This document shows, piece by piece, positions 1-7,232 of a stretch of 47,362 nt of DNA; position 1 is the stretch's first letter, and every line of letters starts with the position of its first letter. The notes under the pieces are model-generated. The model was not told the origin of the DNA, searched no databases, and saw only the letters and a list, made by a program, of their open reading frames with translations. The position numbers were made by a program, and so were the translations under genes. Source of the stretch: Romeriopsis navalis LEGE 11480 (GTDB lineage Bacteria > Cyanobacteriota > Cyanobacteriia > Leptolyngbyales > Leptolyngbyaceae); the NCBI RefSeq assembly GCF_015207035.1, contig NZ_JADEXQ010000047.1, positions 1 through 47,362 of the forward strand, given 5' to 3'.

Positions 1-504
1 AGCGGTTCCGCCGCTTCATAACGTCCCATTGAACGATACAGTAAGGCTAAGTTATTCAGACTAGCAGCGGTGTCTGGATGACGCTCCCCCAGCTCCGTTT
101 GACGGATTTCCAACGACGACACATACAGCGGTTCCGCCGCTTCATAACGTCCCATTGACTCATACAGTAACGCTAAGTTATTCAGACTCGTGGCGGTGGA
201 TGGATGACGCTCCCCCAGCGCCGTTTGACTGATTTCCAACGACGACACATACAGCGGTTCCGCCGCTTCATAACGTCCCATTGAACGATACAGTCCCGCT
301 AAGTTATTCAGACTAGCAGCGGTGGATGGATGACGCTCCCCCAGCGCCGTTTGACTGATTTCCAACGACGACACATACAACGGTTCCGCCGCTTCATAAC
401 GTCCCATTGACTCATACAGTAAGGCTAAGTTATTCAGACTCGTCGCGGTGGATGGATGACGCTCCCCCAGCGCCGTTTGACGGATTTCGAGCGATCGCTG
501 ACAA
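1..504 (-). repeat. Tandem 126-bp repeats encoding 42-residue TPRs
   Basis: Four direct repeats start at 1, 127, 253 and 379, each exactly 126 bp (42 codons), and the array may continue beyond the left edge. They encode kinesin-light-chain TPR units with the core LNNLA-LY-SMGRYEAAEPLY. Copies 1 and 3 share one set of variants (RS before MGRY, LAS before LNN on the coding strand), while copies 2 and 4 share another (ES, TS). This alternation points to amplification in 252-bp, two-TPR steps. Neighbouring copies are roughly 90% identical by eye, much closer than protein selection alone would need, which suggests recent amplification or gene conversion. Confidence 0.92.
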
Positions 505-1952
505 CATCGTTCCGCCTCAGCCCATAGACTCAAGCTCTGATAAAACCGCGCTAACCCCGTACAACACCAGGTCTTATCATCACTGTCTAAAGCCGCTGTC
601 CATTGCGCTGCCACTTCTTCCATATGCCGCACTGCACCGGCCACCCGCGCTCGATCTGCCACCGTCACCGTCGGCGGAATCGTCTTCGCAATCGACGTCA
701 TCACTTGGGCAAAGTGTGCCTCCAAAGCCTCATCTCGCGGCTTCTCCCACACAAACTCCCGCACCAGCGAATGCATCACATAACCACCATCCGCCCCACG
801 ATTCAGCAAGCTCCGCTTCACCAGCTGCCGATCCAGCACTTCCCGCACCGCATCCCCATCTTGCTCCGGCAAACAATCCACCACCCAGTCCGCCACCACC
901 GGCGCTAAGGCAAACAAGCCTAACACCGACGCCACCCTCTGCCCCAGCTCATCCAAAGTCACCCAGCTCAGTTCAATTGCCGCCCGTACATTTCGCTCAT
1001 AGTCCATCTCATCGGAGACTTCCTCGATCGGTCCTGCCACCAACGATTTCTGCTTTAGCTGTTTCAATACCGACGCGATCGTCCCCGTCTCCGACAAATA
1101 CCGACCAACCAGTTCAATTCCCAATGGCAAATAGCCCAGCCATTCACACAGCTCTTTTGCTGCCGGGACGTCGGCACGCAGCCGTTCATCATCCCCCATC
1201 AATTCTCGCAACAATCGAAAAGCCGCAGCCTTCTTCAACACCCCCAAATTCAAACAATTCACCGGACGCTGCATCCGCACCCGCGTCGTCATCAAAACCT
1301 GAAACGCGCCCTGCTGCGGCAAAAACGTCTTCACCGCCTTATATTCACCCACATCATCCAGCACCAGCAGCTTCCGCGCTGGAAACTGCGCCTCCCACTT
1401 CGCCAAATAATGCTGAACGATCGCCGCCTCAGCCAAATTCGGATTGAGATCATCCAAACCTACTGATCGACCGGCATACGCCAAAATCTCCGTCACAACC
1501 GCTTGCGCCGACACCCACCAGATCCCGCCCGGATAAGCCTCCCGGTAATCTCGCACATACCGCCGCGCCAAAGTCGTCTTCCCAATGCCACCCATGCCGA
1601 CTGCAGCGATCGCCACTCGATCGCGACTTTGCAGCCGATTATGCAGATCAGTGAGTTCACGATCGCGACCGACAAAAACCGCACCATAGAACTCTTCAGG
1701 ATAAAAATATCGTTCGACAATAGTTTGAGAGTTTTGCGCCATGCCTTGCAGCACTTCTCTCAATGCATCTGCGTCAATATGAATGTCACCAATATAAGCC
1801 GTGCCACCTTCCACCCTGACCTGGAATCCTTTGGCTTGACCTTGGTTAATTTGTAATGGTTGATTTGATCCTTGCAACAACAACGTCAACAATCGTGCAC
1901 GATCGTCATCGCTCAGTTGCCCTAGAAAATTTTGTAACTCAGCATTATCCAT
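1..1952 (-). CDS. NB-ARC/TPR NLR-like STAND ATPase (3' end beyond window)
   Basis: A reading frame opens at an ATG (1952-1950) and stays open to the left edge, giving about 650 residues without a stop, so the C-terminus is missing. The first 60 residues hold a short helical leader and then a Gly-rich motif (residues 34-59, core GGTAYIGDIHI). An NB-ARC-type NTPase follows: P-loop GMGGIGKTT at 119-127, Walker B KLLVLDD at 194-200, a sensor-like LMTTR near 220 and a GxP-type LGYLPLG near 255. The C-terminal part is kinesin-light-chain-type TPRs of 42 residues. Proteins with this layout act as signalling ATPases that oligomerise after ligand sensing by their repeats; cyanobacteria carry many, some in defence or regulated cell death. 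The gene starts 17 bp after the small gene at 1970-2404, so the two are probably co-transcribed. The ligand is unknown; the architecture is secure. Confidence 0.9.
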   Translation of the reverse strand, partial: MDNAELQNFLGQLSDDDRARLLTLLLQGSNQPLQINQGQAKGFQVRVEGGTAYIGDIHIDADALREVLQGMAQNSQTIVERYFYPEEFYGAVFVGRDRELTDLHNRLQSRDRVAIAAVGMGGIGKTTLARRYVRDYREAYPGGIWWVSAQAVVTEILAYAGRSVGLDDLNPNLAEAAIVQHYLAKWEAQFPARKLLVLDDVGEYKAVKTFLPQQGAFQVLMTTRVRMQRPVNCLNLGVLKKAAAFRLLRELMGDDERLRADVPAAKELCEWLGYLPLGIELVGRYLSETGTIASVLKQLKQKSLVAGPIEEVSDEMDYERNVRAAIELSWVTLDELGQRVASVLGLFALAPVVADWVVDCLPEQDGDAVREVLDRQLVKRSLLNRGADGGYVMHSLVREFVWEKPRDEALEAHFAQVMTSIAKTIPPTVTVADRARVAGAVRHMEEVAAQWTAALDSDDKTWCCTGLARFYQSLSLWAEAERCCQRSLEIRQTALGERHPSTATSLNNLALLYESMGRYEAAEPLYVSSLEISQTALGERHPSTAASLNNLAGLYRSMGRYEAAEPLYVSSLEISQTALGERHPSTATSLNNLALLYESMGRYEAAEPLYVSSLEIRQTELGERHPDTAASLNNLALLYRSMGRYEAAEP

Positions 1953-1969
1953 ATCGGCTTAAACACCCA

Positions 1970-2404
1970 CTAATTCTGACCGTGGATATGAATCTCACCG
2001 ATATAGGCTGTGCCCCCCTGGACCTTGGTTTGCCAACCTTTCGCATTATCTCGATTAATCTGCGTCATCGTACTATCATCATCAATCTGCACGATCGTCT
2101 GCCGAATCTCCTGCACGATCGGCTCAACCTCAGCCTTCAGCTTTGCGTCCACCAAAGCCTTGTCTAAATAATCCTTGAGCGCCGTTTCCGCCTCCGAATT
2201 ACCCTTTTCCGCTTGAGCAAGTAAGTCTTCAGTTCCCGGCTTGCCCTTAAAGCATCGCTGCCAGACCACCTCACCCAGCTTCTTAATCGGCGCAAGCACC
2301 GTATCAATCACCCGCTCACCCAGCTTCGTACTCAAGCCCTCATAGAACTTATCCAGCACAATCTTACTCAGCACGATCGCAGCCGCAGTCGAAATCGGTT
2401 CCAT
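1970..2404 (-). CDS. Small helical putative effector with NLR-shared C-terminal motif
   Basis: 144-residue protein starting MEPISTAAAIVLSKIVLDK. The first ~45 residues form a hydrophobic or amphipathic helix, followed by charged helices (45-112) and a C-terminal Gly-rich motif (115-140, core GGTAYIGEIHI). That motif matches residues 34-59 of the downstream NLR at about 18 of 27 positions, including a leading QIN. Known family pattern: in bacterial amyloid-signalling pairs the NLR carries the motif N-terminally and the neighbouring gene's effector carries it C-terminally, with an N-terminal HeLo- or Bell-like membrane-active domain. I see no catalytic motif, so membrane disruption is the likeliest effector activity, by inference. 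The 17-bp gap to the NLR suggests one operon led by this gene. It could instead be an adaptor or inhibitor of the NLR. Confidence 0.82.
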   Translation of the reverse strand: MEPISTAAAIVLSKIVLDKFYEGLSTKLGERVIDTVLAPIKKLGEVVWQRCFKGKPGTEDLLAQAEKGNSEAETALKDYLDKALVDAKLKAEVEPIVQEIRQTIVQIDDDSTMTQINRDNAKGWQTKVQGGTAYIGEIHIHGQN

Positions 2405-2496
2405 AGTGGGGGTCGCTCTAGAACGTCTATATCCTCTGTTCTACCGCAAGAAACTCAACTTTTCCGCAAATTCCCCCGAAAAAATTTATACCCACC

Positions 2497-3732
2497 CTAC
2501 TTTGAACTCGTCACCCGCCAATTCAGCTTCAAATTAATCCAGAAATTCCAGAACGTGACGATCACGATCGCCAACAGATTCGCCACATAAGCATTAATCC
2601 CAAACAGATTGAACAGTAGATTCAAAATCAACACATTCAACGTCAAACCCAACAAACAGATCAGATTAAACTTCACGAAACGCTTCACCCACTGCCCCAC
2701 CGACTTCTGCTGCCCCGCCAGATCCTTAAACGTCCACCGATCGTTCCAACAAAAATTATTCAAAATCGCCACCTCCGACGCAATAATCTTGCTGCGCGTC
2801 AGCCCCCAAGCCAACCCCAAAGGCGAAGCCGCCGAATGCAACAGATACAGCACCGCCATATCCACCACCACCCCACTCAACCCCACAAACCCAAACCGCA
2901 AAAACCGGCCGATCGGAAACGGAATCTGATTCCGCATCCGGCTCACCCGCCCCCGACTCCGCAACTTCAATAAGTGGTGAATATAATCCACATACTGCCG
3001 CGCCGTCACCTTACTCTCCCCCGCCTGCCGTTCCTGAAACACATACCCAACTTCCGCAATCCGATCGATCCGGCCCCGGCCCAAAGCTTCCAGCGAAATC
3101 TTATAGCCCTTCGGATTCAGCTCCACCCCCGCCAGCGCCCGCCGCCGCAACATAAAATAGCCACTCATCGGGTCACTCACCCGACCCACCACCGTCGGCG
3201 CAATCACCAACCCCAACAGCTGTGCCCCCCGCGACAACAACCGCCGCACAAACCCCCACTCACTAATCCCGCCACCCTCCACATGCCGACTGGCGATCAC
3301 AAAATCCGCCCCCGCATCGATCTCTCCCAAAAGCTGCAACAATACCTCCGGCGGATGCTGCAAATCCCCATCAATCACCCCAATCACCTCACCCCCCGCC
3401 GCCTGCCAACCGCGAATCACCGCCGTCGCCAAACCACGCTCCGTCTGCCGCCGGATCACCCTGACGCGTGGCAACTGCTCCGCCGCCCCCAACGCCACCT
3501 CCCAAGTGCGATCGGGACTATCATCATCCACCACGATAATTTCATAGCGATCGGCATAGGCCTCATCCAACAACGCCACCAACCGCTGCAACATCGCCCC
3601 AATATTGCGACTCTCATTAAACGTCGGAATCACCAACGAAAAATAGCAGGGTTGAACCATCACCGCATCCAGCTCCGGAATCACCAAAGCCCCAGACGGA
3701 TTTTCCAGGAGTTGCACGGAATTAAGCACCAT
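2497..3732 (-). CDS. DPM1-like GT2 glycosyltransferase fused to GtrA domain
   Basis: The N-terminal ~240 residues are a family 2 glycosyltransferase of the dolichol-phosphate mannose synthase type: FSLVIPTFNES opens the Rossmann-like fold, IIVVDDDSPDRTW is the nucleotide-binding strand, and IDGDLQHPP carries the metal-binding DxD. The C-terminal ~130 residues have four membrane helices and the GtrA signature (FLRFGFVGLSGVVVDM, then NNFCWNDRWTFKD). The enzyme should transfer a sugar from a nucleotide donor to polyprenyl phosphate on the cytoplasmic face; the GtrA part is thought to help move the lipid-linked sugar across the membrane. Start choice is uncertain: ATGs at 3732 and 3660 both have purine-rich upstream sequence, and a longer frame to 3780 is also open. 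The sugar cannot be deduced. Confidence 0.88.
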   Translation of the reverse strand: MVLNSVQLLENPSGALVIPELDAVMVQPCYFSLVIPTFNESRNIGAMLQRLVALLDEAYADRYEIIVVDDDSPDRTWEVALGAAEQLPRVRVIRRQTERGLATAVIRGWQAAGGEVIGVIDGDLQHPPEVLLQLLGEIDAGADFVIASRHVEGGGISEWGFVRRLLSRGAQLLGLVIAPTVVGRVSDPMSGYFMLRRRALAGVELNPKGYKISLEALGRGRIDRIAEVGYVFQERQAGESKVTARQYVDYIHHLLKLRSRGRVSRMRNQIPFPIGRFLRFGFVGLSGVVVDMAVLYLLHSAASPLGLAWGLTRSKIIASEVAILNNFCWNDRWTFKDLAGQQKSVGQWVKRFVKFNLICLLGLTLNVLILNLLFNLFGINAYVANLLAIVIVTFWNFWINLKLNWRVTSSK

Positions 3733-3805
3733 GAAATTAAACCGTTGCCCTCGACAATCTACAAAAATCAGCCAACCCATTCGCCACGACGAACCATCAT
3801 CCAGC

Positions 3806-4270
3806 CTATTGAGACTTACGCTTCACCGGATTAAGTTCCCGCGCCTTCGCCTTCGCCGCCTCAAACGCCTCCTGATATGCTTTCCCACCCAACATCTGAT
3901 CGCCATAATAGGCATAGGGCGACGCCCCATAAATCGGCAATGGGTCATCCTCGGGATAATCTTCCTGCGCTTCCTCGATCGCCGCTTTCAACTGCTTCAA
4001 CGTCAGCGTCTGCGCCGGAAAATAATGTAAATCCTCCGCCTTCTTATTGATATAAGGCAAATTCGGATCAAGAATCGTCTCCTCGACCTCCAGCCAAACA
4101 TGCTCGATCGCCCGAAATGGCTCCCCCGGAAACGCTAAAAAACCCTGCACATACACCGCATCCGGCACCAACATGATCGCCCCATAGGCATTATCAAATG
4201 GCGCCTTCGATCGGCACTTCGCCGCTTGGGCCAATTCACGGGATTTTGCTGCGTCTAAAGTCTTAGCCAT
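3806..4270 (-). CDS. Conserved hypothetical protein, soluble, acidic
   Basis: A 154-residue protein from an ATG at 4270. That start has GGAAG six bases upstream and is preferred over the in-frame GTG at 4294. It has no signal peptide or membrane segment. The middle (FDNAYGAIMLVPDAVYVQGF, then EHVWLEVEETILDPNLPY) reads like an alpha/beta fold, followed by an acidic helix (EEAQEDYPEDDPLPIYG) and an Ala/Lys-rich C-terminal helix. Codon use and frame are consistent with a real gene. I do not recognise the family and assign no function. It lies directly downstream of a long stem-loop (4301-4350) on the same transcript strand. Confidence 0.75.
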   Translation of the reverse strand: MAKTLDAAKSRELAQAAKCRSKAPFDNAYGAIMLVPDAVYVQGFLAFPGEPFRAIEHVWLEVEETILDPNLPYINKKAEDLHYFPAQTLTLKQLKAAIEEAQEDYPEDDPLPIYGASPYAYYGDQMLGGKAYQEAFEAAKAKARELNPVKRKSQ

Positions 4271-4300
4271 CAATTCTTCCGCCACCCCAAACACAACAAC

Positions 4301-4350
4301 GGGGGCGATTCGTTAAGTTTGCTGGCAACAGCATATAACGAATCGTCCCC
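4301..4350. promoter_or_regulatory. Nested stem-loop upstream of the 3806-4270 gene
   Basis: Arms 4301-4315 and 4336-4350 are inverted repeats matching at 14 of 15 positions (GGGGGCGATTCGTTA against the complement of TAACGAATCGTCCCC). Inside the loop, TGCTG and CAGCA (4320-4324 and 4329-4333) form a second stem around GCAA. Neither strand has a U-tract after the stem, so a standard Rho-independent terminator is unlikely. It sits 31 bp upstream of the ATG at 4270, which suits a leader structure or an attenuator between this gene and the one at 4423-4857. Confidence 0.55.
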
Positions 4351-4422
4351 ACGAGTTGGCTTGATCAATCGACCCGGTCGAACCAGTCCGCATCGATCAT
4401 CAATTAATTGTCTAGGCCGCCA

Positions 4423-4857
4423 TTACGCCGCCATCGCCACCTGCTGATTGAAAAATCCCATCAAATCCGCCACAGTCTTCAACTGCGTCACATCCAAATA
4501 ATCATCCAACTCAAACCCAAATTCTTCGTAGAAGTCTTCACACAAAGACATCTCCCAATCAAACCAACAAATTAACGGCAGCTTCAGGTCTTCGCATAAA
4601 CGATCGCTCGGCAGCACCTTGGCAAACTGCAAACCCGAATACTTCGCTAACGACTGATAAATAAATGTCGCCACTTCACGCGAAACTCCCCGCGAAGCCC
4701 AAAACTTCTGGTACCACTCACTCACCTTGTGAGCCGGGCGAGCCGCCAATACTTGACGATTAATTCGACGGCGCAGCGCCAAATCAGGCCGCAAGTCGTT
4801 GTAGCTCCATAGCGCGAGAAACCAATTATAGAGCCGGGATAAAGTTAGCCGTTGCAT
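4423..4857 (-). CDS. Hypothetical protein with acidic ACP-like C-terminal segment
   Basis: 144 residues from the ATG at 4857; the frame is open to another ATG at 4977, but the extra 40 residues are low-complexity and lack a good ribosome-binding site. The N-terminal half is basic with aromatic residues (LYNWFLALWSYNDLRPDLALRRR). The C-terminal half contains WFDWEMSLCEDFYEEFGFEL and ends in a helix with KTVADLMGFFNQQ. An acidic loop, then FGFEL-D and a final V-DL helix, loosely recalls acyl-carrier-protein-like domains, but I see no DSL phosphopantetheine site. The function is unknown. Confidence 0.65.
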   Translation of the reverse strand: MQRLTLSRLYNWFLALWSYNDLRPDLALRRRINRQVLAARPAHKVSEWYQKFWASRGVSREVATFIYQSLAKYSGLQFAKVLPSDRLCEDLKLPLICWFDWEMSLCEDFYEEFGFELDDYLDVTQLKTVADLMGFFNQQVAMAA

Positions 4858-5039
4858 AAACACACGAGGTCGAAACAAAACAGGGTTTAGGGGAGCAGCA
4901 ATCTCTGTCCCACTAAATATAGATTGCCCCGACGACGACGGAATATCGATGTGAAGGTTAAAGAAGTGACCACTCATGAGGCAAGAAGAAGAAATAAAAA
5001 TAAGGAACGGGGGAAGTTCAAATCGCCTACATCTAGCGA

Positions 5040-6281
5040 CTACAAAGCCGATTGGGCCAGCAGCGCCACACCATAGGCGGCTTCAATTTGAGGCGCCGGC
5101 GATACGGGAACACCGAGTTGCTGCTGACGCAGCGCAGTCCAAGCAAGGTTTTGGGCACCACCACCGGCAGTTTTGACCTGGATCAAAGGGCTCGCCCCTA
5201 GCTGTTGCAAGAGCGCATAGCCTTTCGCTTCAATCCGAGCCATCCCCTCCAACATGCCCTGCAAAAACCGAACAGAGGATGCGGGACGGGGCACTAAACG
5301 CGGTGGCAAAGTCGGGTCGTTAACAGGAAAACGATCGCCCGGCTTGATTAATGGATAGTAATCTAACTCAGTTAATCGATTTGGATCAATTTGTTTGCTC
5401 AGTTCCACCAACTCTTTTTTCGAGAAAAACGCTTTAAGCACTGCCCCACCAGTATTTGAAGCCCCACCAACCAACCACAAATTTCCCAACCGATGACTAT
5501 AGATACCGTAACGACTATCATCAACCCGCGTTTCGCTGAGCAGTTTCACCGCCAAAGTTGAGCCGAGGGAAGTCACCGCTTCCCCCGGCACCGCCACACC
5601 ACTGGCCAAAAATGCCGCAATACTATCCGTCGTCCCAGCACAGACCAAACAGCTCGCTGGCAAGCCAAACGTTTCACACAGAGACGCCGTAACGGGCCCA
5701 ATCACTTGCCCCGGCGACATCACTTGGGGCAACAACGGCGCTAGGTCCAAGTCCGTGAGCCAATCCGGGTAGCGGAGTGCCCCCACGTCATACCCCAACT
5801 TCAACGCATTGTGATAGTCACTCACACCCCACTGCCCATGCAGCAACGCCGCGAGCCAATCCGCCTGATGCAGGAAATACTGCGCCGCCGCAAATTCTGG
5901 CTGCTGCTGCAACCACAGCAACTTCGCCAGACTCGACGTCGGACTCAAGACTGTATGCCGGGGCGGGGCGATCGTCCTTAAAAAATCAACTTGCCCCGCG
6001 CCCCGAGCATCGTTGTACATCAATACCGCCGATCGCGGCTGCCCCTGCGCATCACACATCAGCACGGTGGAAGAGGTGCCATTCACGGCGATCGCGCCAA
6101 TCCGCTGACGCAACACCGCCGGAATCTGCCCGAGCAAATCAAAGAGCGTCGCCCGCCACACCTGCGGTTGTTCGGGTTGCGATAACGTCACAACGACTTG
6201 GGCCAGGAGCTGCTGTTCCGCATCAATCACGATCGCCCGCGCGCCGGATGTCCCAAAATCAATCCCCAAAGCGCACAACAT
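5040..6281 (-). CDS. FGGY-family sugar kinase (D-ribulokinase-like)
   Basis: 413 residues from the ATG at 6281, chosen because the family begins just before the phosphate-binding loop LGIDFGTSGARA; the open frame extends to 6377. Other FGGY landmarks are AVNGTSSTVLMCD, LMYNDARG (substrate side), CAGTTDSIAAFLASG and SLGSTLAVKLLSE (ATP domain), and a C-terminal KTAGGGAQN. The N-terminus matches the cyanobacterial and plant SePSK/AtXK-1 group, which acts on D-ribulose rather than xylulose. It would phosphorylate a pentulose with ATP in the cytoplasm. The length is right for this compact subgroup, which is shorter than canonical ~500-residue xylulokinases. Substrate is by family inference. Confidence 0.88.
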   Translation of the reverse strand: MLCALGIDFGTSGARAIVIDAEQQLLAQVVVTLSQPEQPQVWRATLFDLLGQIPAVLRQRIGAIAVNGTSSTVLMCDAQGQPRSAVLMYNDARGAGQVDFLRTIAPPRHTVLSPTSSLAKLLWLQQQPEFAAAQYFLHQADWLAALLHGQWGVSDYHNALKLGYDVGALRYPDWLTDLDLAPLLPQVMSPGQVIGPVTASLCETFGLPASCLVCAGTTDSIAAFLASGVAVPGEAVTSLGSTLAVKLLSETRVDDSRYGIYSHRLGNLWLVGGASNTGGAVLKAFFSKKELVELSKQIDPNRLTELDYYPLIKPGDRFPVNDPTLPPRLVPRPASSVRFLQGMLEGMARIEAKGYALLQQLGASPLIQVKTAGGGAQNLAWTALRQQQLGVPVSPAPQIEAAYGVALLAQSAL

Positions 6282-6472
6282 TCCCCGTCCCCAATCCGTT
6301 AAATCAACTACCGTTAGCGCTAATTTCCAGCCATTTTCTACCAAATTAGCAATCAATCCACCTGACTGCTTAAACATTTATTAAACTGTAGCGAATTATC
6401 CTATTCGATCGGCTTTAGAAATTTTTAATATATGCCCATCATTTGCTGTATTTCGTTAGGAGTTAGCAAGGA

Positions 6473-6814
6473 ATGTTCACATTCAATATCATCGGTGTTT
6501 CTCCAGTTTTACACTTTTTCAACTATCAGCAAAAGCAAGCACAGTGTTACTACAGCTCTGGCATTACCTACCTCTCCAGCCACCGGTGCAGCTTAGATGC
6601 GGTGCTCAGAACGCTCGACCATACTGATTTTGATCCCACTTGGAAAACCGAGGATATGGCCAAAACCATCATCAATTTTTGGCTCAGCAATTTAGAGAGT
6701 GTGACACATTGGCAACGACGCTTAAAAGATGCCGACGCCCAAACAATTCTCGTCAGCCGCATTGCTTATACCGAAGCCCTACGTTACGAACTCGAAGACT
6801 TATTTAACGAATAA
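6473..6814 (+). CDS. Conserved hypothetical protein, 113 aa
   Basis: The ATG at 6473 is preceded by TTAGGAG about 11 bases upstream. The protein begins with a beta-rich stretch (FTFNIIGVSPVLHFFNYQQ) followed by two predicted helices rich in Trp, Glu and Arg (NFWLSNLESVTHWQRRL, then AYTEALRYELEDLF). It has no signal peptide or membrane helix. It lies divergent from the FGGY kinase and about 105 bp upstream of gatC on the same strand. I do not recognise the family and give no function. Confidence 0.7.
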   Translation: MFTFNIIGVSPVLHFFNYQQKQAQCYYSSGITYLSSHRCSLDAVLRTLDHTDFDPTWKTEDMAKTIINFWLSNLESVTHWQRRLKDADAQTILVSRIAYTEALRYELEDLFNE

Positions 6815-6920
6815 CGAACCAGTCGCGCCACCGCAAAAATCTCCCAGCGCGGTAGCCCAGCGTCGCCATCTCAACGTACAATGGTGGGCACTGAAATATT
6901 TTGACTGCCGAGAACTCACC

Positions 6921-7211
6921 ATGCTCGATCGTGATGCCGTCCATAAAGTTGCCCACCTCGCCCGGCTCAAATTAACCGAGGCGGAGGAAACGCAATTCGC
7001 CACACAGCTAAGCGGCATCTTAGATTACGTTGAGCAACTCAATGAATTGGATGTCAGCGATGTCGAGCCCACAACTCGGGCGATCGACGTCGCCAACGTT
7101 GTGCGTGAAGACAAACTCCAACCGTGGCAAGAACGCGAAGATTTATTAGATTGTGCACCCGATCGCGACGGCGAGTTTTTCCGCGTCCCCAAAATTTCGA
7201 CGAATAGCTAA
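6921..7211 (+). CDS. gatC: Aspartyl/glutamyl-tRNA amidotransferase subunit C
   Basis: 96 residues starting MLDRDAVHKVAHLARLKL, the usual GatC opening, with the typical QLSGILDYVEQLNELD helix and the DVEPT turn leading to the extended C-terminal segment that wraps between GatA and GatB. GatCAB converts mis-charged Glu-tRNA(Gln), and where needed Asp-tRNA(Asn), to the correct aminoacyl-tRNA in the cytoplasm. Cyanobacteria lack GlnRS and need it. The longer frame from 6729 overlaps the previous gene and is not used. gatA and gatB are not in the window. The next gene begins 21 bp downstream, so read-through into the membrane-protein paralogues is possible. Confidence 0.95.
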   Translation: MLDRDAVHKVAHLARLKLTEAEETQFATQLSGILDYVEQLNELDVSDVEPTTRAIDVANVVREDKLQPWQEREDLLDCAPDRDGEFFRVPKISTNS

Positions 7212-7232
7212 TCCCAACTAGGCCGCTTCCGT

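Noticed and set aside
1-504. Regular repeats considered as a CRISPR array
   Set aside because: The period is exactly 42 codons with no spacers and the frame is open; these are coding TPRs.
407-1447. A 346-codon plus-strand frame rich in Pro, Ser and Ala
   Set aside because: It is the opposite-strand shadow of the NB-ARC gene, whose motifs are clear on the minus strand.
2974-3834. A 286-codon plus-strand frame rich in His, Arg and Pro
   Set aside because: It is antisense to the GT2-GtrA gene; the composition is that of a reverse-complement frame.
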